Of a stretch of DNA of 14,840 nt, positions 6,670-13,102 are shown in pieces (position 1 is the first letter of the stretch; each line of letters opens with the position of its first letter). The DNA comes from Acetofilamentum sp. (GTDB lineage: Bacteria; Bacteroidota; Bacteroidia; Bacteroidales; JAFGUD01), in the NCBI GenBank assembly GCA_020722645.1, contig DYKL01000047.1, positions 1 through 14,840 on the forward strand, given 5' to 3'. The position numbers were made by a program, and so were the translations under genes. Under the pieces are notes generated by a model, which was not told where the DNA came from, ran no database searches, and saw only the letters and a program-made list of their open reading frames with translations.

Positions 6670-8640
6670 ATGAAAAAAAAAATATTTCTTATAATTTTTT
6701 TGTTTTTTTTTATAAAAATAAATGCACAATTCGAGCCAAAAAATTGGAAATGTGAAGGACCTGATTCCAAAGATTTAATTTATTACAATTTTGTAGGCAG
6801 AATCAACGAAATAGAATATAACAAGAAGACTGATAAAATTTTATTTGGTGCTTCAACTGGTGGTTTTTGGATGTGTAACTTAAATGGTGATTCTGTTTTA
6901 TGCACTTCTGATAATATTCCGGGTGGTGTTAGTTCTATTGCAATAAATCCGAAAGACAGCAATAATATTCTGGCTTCTTTTGTGTTTTTTGCAAATGGTG
7001 TTAAAAAAAGTTTTCATTACAGTTATGGTTTATTTGAATCAAAAGACGGCGGAAAATCATGGAATAAAACAAAACTTGATATTGAGCCTGATTACATTAT
7101 AAATTTAAACAAAATTATTTTTGATAAACTTGACGAACGCAAAATTTTTGTTTTGACCGATTCTTTTGTTTTCGTTACTAAAAATGCAGGGAAAAAATGG
7201 TCTAAATTAAATTTAAAACCTGCTGATAATGAGGTTTTTATTCAGATGACTCAACTTGATGACGGTTCTCTTGTGGTTTCTGGCAAAAATTGTATTTATT
7301 TCTCAAATATCAAAAAGAATATTTGGAGAAATATGGTTCCTGATTTTTTAATTAACGACTGTAAAGTAATGATTTCAAGTTATCAAAATACTCTTTTTGC
7401 GGCTGTGTATTCAACAAAAGAAACAAAAAATTTATTTTTAATTACACAAAATAAAGGTGAAAGTTGGACTATTAAACGGCATAATCTTTCTTTAAAAGAT
7501 TTTGTATCAGGGATATGGGCTTTTAATGATTCTGTCATTTTTACGGGCGGTGTCAGTTTATTTTACACTGTTGATGGCGGAGTTAGTTTTAATTCTGTTA
7601 AAGGTAATATTCATCCTGATGTCAGAGACGTTTTGTTTATTGATGAACAAGATTATAAAAAAATATGTGTTGCAACTGACGGTGGTCTGTTTTACACCGA
7701 GAATTTGGGAAAAAGTTGGATTTTGCTTAGTACTGAAAGCGTTTATCAGGCATATTCGGTAGCCTGCAGTCAGAAGGACTCATGTATTTTATTTGCCGGA
7801 ATGCACGACAATGGCACATTGATGCGAAATAAATCTGGTCAGTGGAAACATATTCTCGGTGGCGATGGTGCAGGTGTCGCTGTAAGTGATGACGAAAAAT
7901 ATCAGTTTGCATTTATTACCCAAACGCTTAAATACAGAAATTTTCAGAATTCGTGGAATTCTACTGGCATTATTACTGATTTGCTGGGAGTTAATCCTGC
8001 AGAATCAAAGAATTTTACTGATTATTTTTACGCCGGCGGTTTTTCCAAAGAATTATCAAAGGCAGTACTGTATAGTTTCGATGCTGAAAATAACCTTAAA
8101 GTAGAACTCGATTTTTCGTGGGGGTTGGTTACTTATATTGAAACTGTTGATGCTAAAAGGGAAGTTGTTTTATATGCTTCTGCAAGTATTTGGAAAAAAA
8201 AGTATTATTCTCTGAAATCTGTCGAAGTTTTTGAAGATACTGTTATTTCAACCTCGCTGATTTTTAATGAATGTGAGCAGAATACTTTAATCAGCGGAAT
8301 AACTGAAAGGAATAATGCAACTGAAATTTGGATTTCTTTCAACTCTTTTGAACCTGATAAAAAAATATGGTATTCGCCGGATAGTGGAAAAAACTGGACA
8401 AATATTTCTTTAAATTTGCCAAATGTGCCTGTTTATGCTGTTTATTATTGTAAATATTGTGATTTGTTGCTAATTGGAAATGATTACGGTGTGTTTTATT
8501 TTGATAAAAACAAATGGTCAAAGTTTGGTGAAGGATTGCCGGTTGTTTCTGTTACTGATTTCGATTTTTGCGATAAAAATAAAACACTTTATATATCAAC
8601 TTATGGCAGAGGTATTTGGAGTATGAATCTACAGAATTGA
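6670..8640 (+). CDS. Secreted Asp-box (BNR/sortilin-like) beta-propeller protein
   Basis: A 656-residue exported protein. Residues 1-19 form a signal peptide (MKKK, a Phe/Ile/Leu core, cleavage likely after INA). Asp-box blade motifs of the type S/T-x-D-x-G-x-x-W recur at 123-131 (ESKDGGKSW), 170-177, 259-266, 300-307, 343-350 and 568-576 (YSPDSGKNW). The stretch HDNGT with a following GGDG (379-400) resembles the QDNG...GGDG feature of VPS10/sortilin-like and xyloglucanase-like propellers, with His in place of Gln. The closing TYGRGIWS (644-651) is the typical last blade of this group. Such proteins are usually surface or secreted carbohydrate- or protein-binding propellers. I see no catalytic pair that would justify an enzyme name. 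Unlike many relatives, it ends right after the last blade and has no C-terminal sorting domain. The gene stands alone, divergent from the sensor gene. Confidence 0.8.
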   Translation: MKKKIFLIIFLFFFIKINAQFEPKNWKCEGPDSKDLIYYNFVGRINEIEYNKKTDKILFGASTGGFWMCNLNGDSVLCTSDNIPGGVSSIAINPKDSNNILASFVFFANGVKKSFHYSYGLFESKDGGKSWNKTKLDIEPDYIINLNKIIFDKLDERKIFVLTDSFVFVTKNAGKKWSKLNLKPADNEVFIQMTQLDDGSLVVSGKNCIYFSNIKKNIWRNMVPDFLINDCKVMISSYQNTLFAAVYSTKETKNLFLITQNKGESWTIKRHNLSLKDFVSGIWAFNDSVIFTGGVSLFYTVDGGVSFNSVKGNIHPDVRDVLFIDEQDYKKICVATDGGLFYTENLGKSWILLSTESVYQAYSVACSQKDSCILFAGMHDNGTLMRNKSGQWKHILGGDGAGVAVSDDEKYQFAFITQTLKYRNFQNSWNSTGIITDLLGVNPAESKNFTDYFYAGGFSKELSKAVLYSFDAENNLKVELDFSWGLVTYIETVDAKREVVLYASASIWKKKYYSLKSVEVFEDTVISTSLIFNECEQNTLISGITERNNATEIWISFNSFEPDKKIWYSPDSGKNWTNISLNLPNVPVYAVYYCKYCDLLLIGNDYGVFYFDKNKWSKFGEGLPVVSVTDFDFCDKNKTLYISTYGRGIWSMNLQN

Positions 8641-8774
8641 ATTATTACAAATTAACCTGAATTTAAAATGACTACAGACTAAAAACACTATCCCAACTGT
8701 CCTGCTGGAAGCAACTTGCTTGCATTAATAGCTTGATGTTCAATTAAGAACAATATACAATTAATTGCACTTAG

Positions 8775-8870
8775 GGATTGTTACGAAAAAACATATTTAA
8801 TAATCTATGTGAACTATGTGTCTATGTGGTTATCAAAAATATCAAAGAAATAAGTTATTTCGTAACAATT
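8775..8870. mobile_element. Candidate miniature inverted-repeat element
   Basis: The arms ATTGTTACGAAAAAACAT (8777-8794) and its partner at 8852-8869 are inverted copies matching at 16 of 18 positions, the outer 12 perfectly. Immediately outside lie direct copies of ACTTAG (8769-8774 and 8871-8876), as expected of a target duplication. The 57-base interior has no coding capacity and carries three copies of CTATGTG (8805, 8814, 8822). It could be a non-autonomous transposon or a REP-like hairpin element. No transposase is in the window. Confidence 0.5.
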
Positions 8871-8878
8871 ACTTAGTA

Positions 8879-8894
8879 AATGTAAATTTACATT
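8879..8894. repeat. Perfect 16-base palindrome
   Basis: AATGTAAATTTACATT reads the same on both strands. It starts three bases after the right-hand ACTTAG flank of the candidate element. Size and symmetry would suit a dimeric regulator, but it is about 260 bases from the nearest promoter and of simple A/T-rich composition, so a regulatory role is only a guess. Confidence 0.45.
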
Positions 8895-9150
8895 CGACTT
8901 TCAATTCAAGCGAGATATTTCCAATATGACAATGAGTGGATAAATTCCACCTTAAATTCAACTATTTAATTCAAGTGCGAAACTTCAGTAAAATTATTTT
9001 AAAATTCAAAAATAAATATTTTTATTCAAAAATCAATTTTTTTATGCCTGAAATCACAATTTTAATTTTTATGAAATATGAAAAAAACATTTAATTTTAG
9101 TTGTTTTTAGAAGCTTTTAAAAATAATTGATTTTTTTTCACAAAAATTAA

Positions 9151-9183
9151 TTTGTCGTTAATCAAAAAAAAGTTTTAACTTTG
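9151..9183 (+). promoter_or_regulatory. Bacteroidota-type promoter for the T9SS-tag mini-protein
   Basis: TTTG (9151-9154), 21 bases, then TAACTTTG (9176-9183) is a full match to TTTG / TAnnTTTG. Transcription should start near 9190, leaving an untranslated leader of about 40 bases before the ATG at 9229. This indicates that the short gene is transcribed on its own rather than by read-through from the gene ending at 8640. Confidence 0.6.
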
Positions 9184-9228
9184 GAATGATTTTTTCGTAT
9201 ATTAAAACAAAGAACAAATAAAATAGCT

Positions 9229-9576
9229 ATGAAAAAAATAGTATTACTTATAATAATTCTCTTAGGATTTTCAAGTATTTATTCACAAGGAACACAATTA
9301 GATTTTTCTATGCAATTTCAAAACACAAATAATCACGATGCGGTGATTTATCCAAACCCTATAACATCACCATCTTTTAAAGTTAAATCATATTCAGTGA
9401 TTACCGACATACAAATAATGGATATGGTTGGTAAAGTTATATATTCTAAAAATGTTGAGTCATATTCCAATCAGGAAATTTTGATAAATATGCCTCAATG
9501 TAATAAAGGTGTTTATATGGTAAAAATAATTTTTGACGACAGTGAAACCGTTATTAAAAAATTACTTTATCAATAG
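9229..9576 (+). CDS. Small secreted protein: signal peptide plus T9SS type A sorting domain
   Basis: A 115-residue protein with almost nothing except targeting information. Residues 1-19 or 20 form a signal peptide (MKK, Ile/Leu-rich core, SIYSQ). Only about 20 residues follow before a type A T9SS C-terminal sorting domain of about 75 residues, recognised by YPNP (41-44), the IMDMVGKVIYSK strand pair (63-74), NKGVYMVKI (92-100) and the closing KKLLYQ. In this family the domain is the export and attachment signal of large cargo proteins and is normally removed at the surface. Here there is no cargo domain. The gene has its own consensus promoter and ends by overlapping the convergent GSCFA gene by 7 bases. 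It may be a true small surface protein or a decayed cargo gene. The intact frame, signal peptide and promoter favour a functional gene. Confidence 0.85.
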   Translation: MKKIVLLIIILLGFSSIYSQGTQLDFSMQFQNTNNHDAVIYPNPITSPSFKVKSYSVITDIQIMDMVGKVIYSKNVESYSNQEILINMPQCNKGVYMVKIIFDDSETVIKKLLYQ

Positions 9577-10559
9577 TTTACCAACTTAGCAGAAATAAGA
9601 TTTTCAGCCTCTTCCAATTTTATATATTTGTTCTTTTTCTTCAATTCATTTATTTCTTTAAGCGTATTTTCCAAAAACAAATGATATTCTGTTGATTTCA
9701 AATTAAAAGCTCTGTGATATAGGGCTTTCCTTATTTTTACGGACTGCTGCAAATCAGAAACAGTTTTTTCGTCAAAAAAAGTTTCAGTAATTTTTTGCCA
9801 GATAAAATCAACTGCCGTATTTGAAATATGAACCATATCTTCCTGATAAAAACGATAATCCCTTAGTTCGTCCATTAATAGTTCGTAAGATGGGAAATAA
9901 TAAGCAAAATCAATTTTATCAATTATTTCGTTTATTGCAAGTAGCAAAGTAGCTTTACTGATTTGGTTTCCGACGGCTCCGTCTTTTAAATGCCTTACAG
10001 GACTGACAGTAAAAATAACTTCAATATTTGGATTTACTGCTTTTAAAAGTTTTAAATATCTGATATAGTCAAATGATATATCGCTGACAGTCAATAAACT
10101 GCGTCTAAAATTTGAAGATGCTTGTTTATGACAATTAGCAACTACTGTGTCTGTTTTTTTTAAATAATAAACCCAGGCAGTTCCAAAAGTTATGAACAGA
10201 AAATCAGCTTCCTGCAAAAAATCTGATGAAAAATCAATTCGGTTGTTTATTTTTGCCAGAACAGTCTCTTTTTCGTTGCTTGAAAAATCTCCGTGATGAG
10301 AATAGCTGTACCACATTTGATTGTGTGAAAACAGGTTTTTTTCGCTTATGAATTTTTTATTTGTTAAAGTCTCTAAACTGCTGAGAACTGACTCTGGATT
10401 ATATATTACACCAAAAGGATTTATGTCCACATCAAAAAAATAATCTTTGAATTTTAAGCCTACATTGTCTGTAAAACAAGAGCCTATAAGCATTATTTTT
10501 TTTGAATAATCAATTTTGTTTTGATGTTTTGGTATTTCAACTTCGGTTCTGAAATTCAT
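9570..10559 (-). CDS. GSCFA-family protein (SGNH-hydrolase-like)
   Basis: A 329-residue protein of the GSCFA family, named for a conserved motif that reads GSCFT here (residues 26-30). Further family marks are DINPFGVIYNP (45-55), FGTAWVY (125-131), NCHK (142-145), TVSPVRHLKDG (184-194) and a late EDMVH with Asp241 and His244. The family is grouped with SGNH/GDSL-type hydrolases. Ser27 with Asp241 and His244 is the obvious candidate triad, but this is inference. The substrate is unknown. There is no signal peptide, so the protein is probably cytosolic. The N-terminus (MNFRTEVEIP) is typical of Bacteroidota members, supporting the ATG at 10559. Its stop codon lies inside the end of the convergent mini-protein gene, and 83 bases separate it from the divergent Nif3-like gene. 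Confidence 0.88.
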   Translation of the reverse strand: MNFRTEVEIPKHQNKIDYSKKIMLIGSCFTDNVGLKFKDYFFDVDINPFGVIYNPESVLSSLETLTNKKFISEKNLFSHNQMWYSYSHHGDFSSNEKETVLAKINNRIDFSSDFLQEADFLFITFGTAWVYYLKKTDTVVANCHKQASSNFRRSLLTVSDISFDYIRYLKLLKAVNPNIEVIFTVSPVRHLKDGAVGNQISKATLLLAINEIIDKIDFAYYFPSYELLMDELRDYRFYQEDMVHISNTAVDFIWQKITETFFDEKTVSDLQQSVKIRKALYHRAFNLKSTEYHLFLENTLKEINELKKKNKYIKLEEAENLISAKLVNY

Positions 10560-10613
10560 TCTTTAAATTTTTTACTAAATTACAAAAAAAAAATTACAAA
10601 AAGAAAATTTTAT

Positions 10614-10621
10614 TATTTTTG
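10614..10621 (+). promoter_or_regulatory. Probable -7 box for the Nif3/zinc-ribbon operon
   Basis: TATTTTTG is an exact TAnnTTTG box ending 21 bases before the ATG at 10643. No TTG lies 17-23 bases upstream, where the sequence is almost pure A, so only half of the promoter is recognisable. Confidence 0.4.
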
Positions 10622-10642
10622 GTGCTGAAATTTTAAAAACTT

Positions 10643-11740
10643 ATGGCTCAAATATCAGAAATTATTGAATATATCGAACAAATTTTTCCTCCTTTTGTTC
10701 AGGAAGAATATGATAATTCTGGTTTTATTATCGGCAATGAAAATGATGAAGTGAAAGGTATTCTACTTGCAATTGACATTACAGAAGATGTTGTTCAGGA
10801 AGCAATAGAAAAAAAAGCAAATTTTATAATTGCACATCACCCGATAATTTTTAAACCAATTAAAAGAATAACAGGCAAAACTCATTACGAAAAAGTAATA
10901 ATATCCGCAATAAAAAATAATATCTCTATATATGGTGCTCATACTTCGGTTGATAACAACTCGCAAGGAATTAATAATTACTTGTGTCAAAAATTAGGCT
11001 TACAGAATATAAAAACAATGTTGCCAAAAAAAAGTTTATTGTACAAATTAGTTACTTTTGTTCCTAAAAGTCATATAGAAATTGTCAGAAACACTGTTTT
11101 CGAAGCAGGAGCAGGTCATATTGGCAACTATGATTTATGCAGCTACAATATCGAAGGAAAAGGAACATTCAGAGCCTCTGAAAAATCTAATCCTTTTGTT
11201 GGAGAAAAAGGCAGAATTCATTTTGAAGATGAAATTAGGTTTGAAACTATTTTCCCTGTATTTTTAAAAAATAAAATTATAAATGCTCTTCAAAACTCAC
11301 ACCCCTACGAAGAAGTTGCTTATGATATTTATCCTTTGGAAAATAACTTTGAAAAATTCGGTTCGGGATTAACAGGTGAATTTCCAAATGAAATTGAAGA
11401 AAAAAAATTTTTGGAGTTGATAAAACAAAAATTTGAAGTAAAGGCATTGAAACATTCCGAATTTTCAGGAAAAAAAATAAAAAAAGTTGCAATTTGCAGC
11501 GGCGCAGGATATTTTTTAACAGATTATGCAATTTCTTCGGGTGCAGATGCGTTTATATCATCTGAATTCAAATATAATCATTACATAGAGGTGCAGAATA
11601 AAATACTAATAGTCGATTCAGGGCATTATGAAACAGAAGTTTTTATAAAAAATCTTTTTTATGAAATAATAACAAAAAAATTTACTAATTTTGCGGTCGA
11701 ATTTTCGGAGAAATTCAAAAATCCGGTTTTTTATTTTTAA
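10643..11740 (+). CDS. Nif3-like dinuclear metal-centre protein
   Basis: A 365-residue Nif3/YbgI-family protein, a toroidal hexamer with a two-metal site, sometimes annotated as GTP cyclohydrolase 1 type 2. Metal-ligand motifs are in place: His65-His66 in AHHPIIF, His100 and Asp104 in GAHTSVD, and His328 with Glu330/Glu332 in SGHYETE near the end. Between the two halves of the core (about residues 130-230) is the extra domain of longer family members, including GAGHIGNYDLCSY (156-168) and the following FRASEKSNPFVGE. It is therefore the long form, unlike the roughly 250-residue E. coli YbgI. The true substrate of the family is not settled. The protein is cytosolic. It is followed after 19 bases by the zinc-ribbon gene, an arrangement I recall from many Bacteroidota genomes, and the two very probably share a transcript. 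Confidence 0.92.
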   Translation: MAQISEIIEYIEQIFPPFVQEEYDNSGFIIGNENDEVKGILLAIDITEDVVQEAIEKKANFIIAHHPIIFKPIKRITGKTHYEKVIISAIKNNISIYGAHTSVDNNSQGINNYLCQKLGLQNIKTMLPKKSLLYKLVTFVPKSHIEIVRNTVFEAGAGHIGNYDLCSYNIEGKGTFRASEKSNPFVGEKGRIHFEDEIRFETIFPVFLKNKIINALQNSHPYEEVAYDIYPLENNFEKFGSGLTGEFPNEIEEKKFLELIKQKFEVKALKHSEFSGKKIKKVAICSGAGYFLTDYAISSGADAFISSEFKYNHYIEVQNKILIVDSGHYETEVFIKNLFYEIITKKFTNFAVEFSEKFKNPVFYF

Positions 11741-11759
11741 AATTATTAAAACAAGATAT

Positions 11760-12560
11760 ATGTCTGAAAAAGAAATTAAAGAAAACAAAGAAATTACAGT
11801 TAATGAAAGGCTTATAGCATTATACAAACTTCAAGTTATTGATTCAAAAATTGACGAACTACGCCGTTTAAGAGGTGATACTCCTCTGAAAGTCAAAGAT
11901 TTGGAAGATGAAGTTGTCGGATTGAAAACACGTCAGGAAAAATTTGAAGCTGAAATAGAAACTTTAAATTCTCAGATAATAGAGAAAAAAAATATAATCA
12001 AAGATGCCAAAGAAAAATTAAAAAAATATAACGAACAGCAGAATAAAGTAAGAAACAACAGAGAATTTGAAGCTTTATCAAAACAAATAGAATATGAAGA
12101 GCTTGAAATTCAATTAAGCGAAAAAAGAATCAATGATTATTCAGTTGAAATTAAAACAAAAGAACAGGTTTTGCAACAAAACGAAGCCGTTATAAAAGAA
12201 CGTGTCGATGATTTGGAACAAGCTAAACAAGAACTTGATGAAATTGTTTTTGAAACTGAAAAAGACGAAAACGAACTTAAAGAAATAAGAACAGAAATAG
12301 AAGAAAAAATCGAAAAACGTCTTTTAAAAGCTTATATCAGAATTCGTAAAGGTGTTCGAAACGGTCTTGCTGTAGTTCCTATTCAAAGAGAATCTTGCGG
12401 AGGTTGCTTCAACAGAATACCACCTCAAAGACAAATAGATGTTGAAAGTCATAAAAAAATTATCGTTTGCGAATTTTGCGGAAGAATTTTAATTGATGAC
12501 GAAATTGTCAAATTTGTTGAAGACGAAATGAGCGATTTCAAAATTAATTTGTTAGACTAA
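11760..12560 (+). CDS. Coiled-coil protein with C-terminal C4 zinc ribbon
   Basis: A 266-residue protein. Residues from about 15 to 195 form a long, highly charged antiparallel-type coiled coil that includes NKVRNNREFEAL (95-106), a conserved turn of the family. A C4 zinc ribbon follows with Cys213 and Cys216 (CGGC) and Cys237 and Cys240 (CEFC). This is the DUF164/CT398-like architecture found across bacteria, thought to bind nucleic acid or act as an adaptor; the precise role is unknown. The start at 11760 is the only ATG that fits. An earlier TTG at 11691 would overlap the Nif3-like gene by 50 bases. It is the second gene of the operon. The promoter of the next gene begins inside its last codons. 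Confidence 0.88.
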   Translation: MSEKEIKENKEITVNERLIALYKLQVIDSKIDELRRLRGDTPLKVKDLEDEVVGLKTRQEKFEAEIETLNSQIIEKKNIIKDAKEKLKKYNEQQNKVRNNREFEALSKQIEYEELEIQLSEKRINDYSVEIKTKEQVLQQNEAVIKERVDDLEQAKQELDEIVFETEKDENELKEIRTEIEEKIEKRLLKAYIRIRKGVRNGLAVVPIQRESCGGCFNRIPPQRQIDVESHKKIIVCEFCGRILIDDEIVKFVEDEMSDFKINLLD

Positions 12561-12579
12561 TTTTTATTTTTTAATTTTG
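12548..12579 (+). promoter_or_regulatory. Bacteroidota-type promoter for the acidic protein
   Basis: TTTG (12548-12551), 20 bases, then TAATTTTG (12572-12579) is a full consensus match. The -33 part lies within the last codons of the zinc-ribbon gene. Transcription should begin near 12586, about 33 bases before the ATG at 12619, so the acidic protein can be made independently of the upstream operon. Confidence 0.6.
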
Positions 12580-12618
12580 GTTTCAAATTATTAAAGTTTA
12601 ATTTTTAAAATTTATTAT

Positions 12619-13023
12619 ATGAACATTTTTTATAAAAAATCGGAGGAATATTTAAAATATAATTTATCGCCAATTGACGATGAAGACTACGAAGATGAAT
12701 TTGAAGACGGAGATTTGTTTGATGATGTTGATAATGATGAATTTGATTTGGAAAACGAATCTCTTTTTGATGATTTATCTGACGAAGAAATTGACGAACT
12801 CCTTGAAGACGGCGTTGACGAAGATTTAGATGACGAATTTGATGATTCTGACGATATCGAAGAACCCAATGACGAAGAATTGGAAAACATCTTAAAAGAT
12901 TTGGACATTGATGATGTTGATTTGCTTGAAGATGATTTTGAAGATATAGAGTCAGACGAATATGACGACGAATATGACGACGACTTTTCAGATGACAATT
13001 ACGACGACGATTATATTAAATAA
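12619..13023 (+). CDS. Hyper-acidic hypothetical protein
   Basis: A 134-residue protein I do not recognise. By hand count 69 residues are Asp or Glu (about half), against five Lys and no Arg. Only the first 15 residues (MNIFYKKSEEYLKYN) are not acidic. Single Leu, Ile, Phe, Val or Tyr residues are spaced regularly through the acidic tract, and the last third is rich in Tyr-Asp-Asp. There is no signal peptide, membrane helix or known motif. Asp codons mix GAT and GAC and Glu is nearly always GAA, so this is not a simple DNA repeat. Its own consensus promoter and a following terminator argue for a real gene. Such composition fits a disordered, nucleic-acid-mimicking or chaperone-like protein, but this is speculation. 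It sits between the Nif3/zinc-ribbon operon and glnS. Confidence 0.75.
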   Translation: MNIFYKKSEEYLKYNLSPIDDEDYEDEFEDGDLFDDVDNDEFDLENESLFDDLSDEEIDELLEDGVDEDLDDEFDDSDDIEEPNDEELENILKDLDIDDVDLLEDDFEDIESDEYDDEYDDDFSDDNYDDDYIK

Positions 13024-13048
13024 TTTCCCCGAAATTTAATGAAAATTT

Positions 13049-13076
13049 AAGCGTGGTTGTTTAACTACGCTTTTTT
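13049..13076 (+). terminator. Intrinsic terminator after the acidic protein gene
   Basis: A 10-pair stem (AAGCGTGGTT, 13049-13058, with 13063-13072, one G-T pair) has a four-base loop and runs into six T (13071-13076). It starts 26 bases after the stop codon at 13023 and ends 26 bases before the glnS start. Confidence 0.85.
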
Positions 13077-13102
13077 ATTGTATTTTATCATAATAAAAAA
13101 AT

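Larger units (their letters stand above)
8641..9228. other. 588-base gene-free gap
   Basis: No plausible gene is present on either strand. In order the gap holds a short AAGCAA-C-TTGCTT palindrome (8709-8721), the candidate miniature element (8775-8870), a perfect 16-base palindrome (8879-8894), a very A/T-rich stretch with a small AAAAATA/TATTTTT inverted repeat (9008-9023), and the promoter of the next gene (9151-9183). No clear terminator hairpin with a T-run follows the stop codon at 8640. Confidence 0.7.

Noticed and set aside
1..8640. Defence island
   Set aside because: Apart from the single STAND NTPase there is no nuclease, restriction, toxin, retron or other recognisable immune gene, so a defence system cannot be claimed from this window.
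8641..9228. Frameshift or degraded link joining the Asp-box protein to the T9SS-tag protein
   Set aside because: The gap has stops in every frame and no residual propeller or linker sequence, and the second gene has its own promoter and signal peptide.
11691..11759. Longer zinc-ribbon start at TTG 11691
   Set aside because: It would overlap the Nif3-like gene by 50 bases and add unconserved-looking residues. The ATG at 11760 lies 19 bases after the stop of that gene.
12687..12998. Minus-strand Ser-rich open frame of 103 codons
   Set aside because: It is the antisense shadow of Asp/Glu codons, which read as Ser and Phe-type codons on the other strand. It starts and ends inside the acidic gene.
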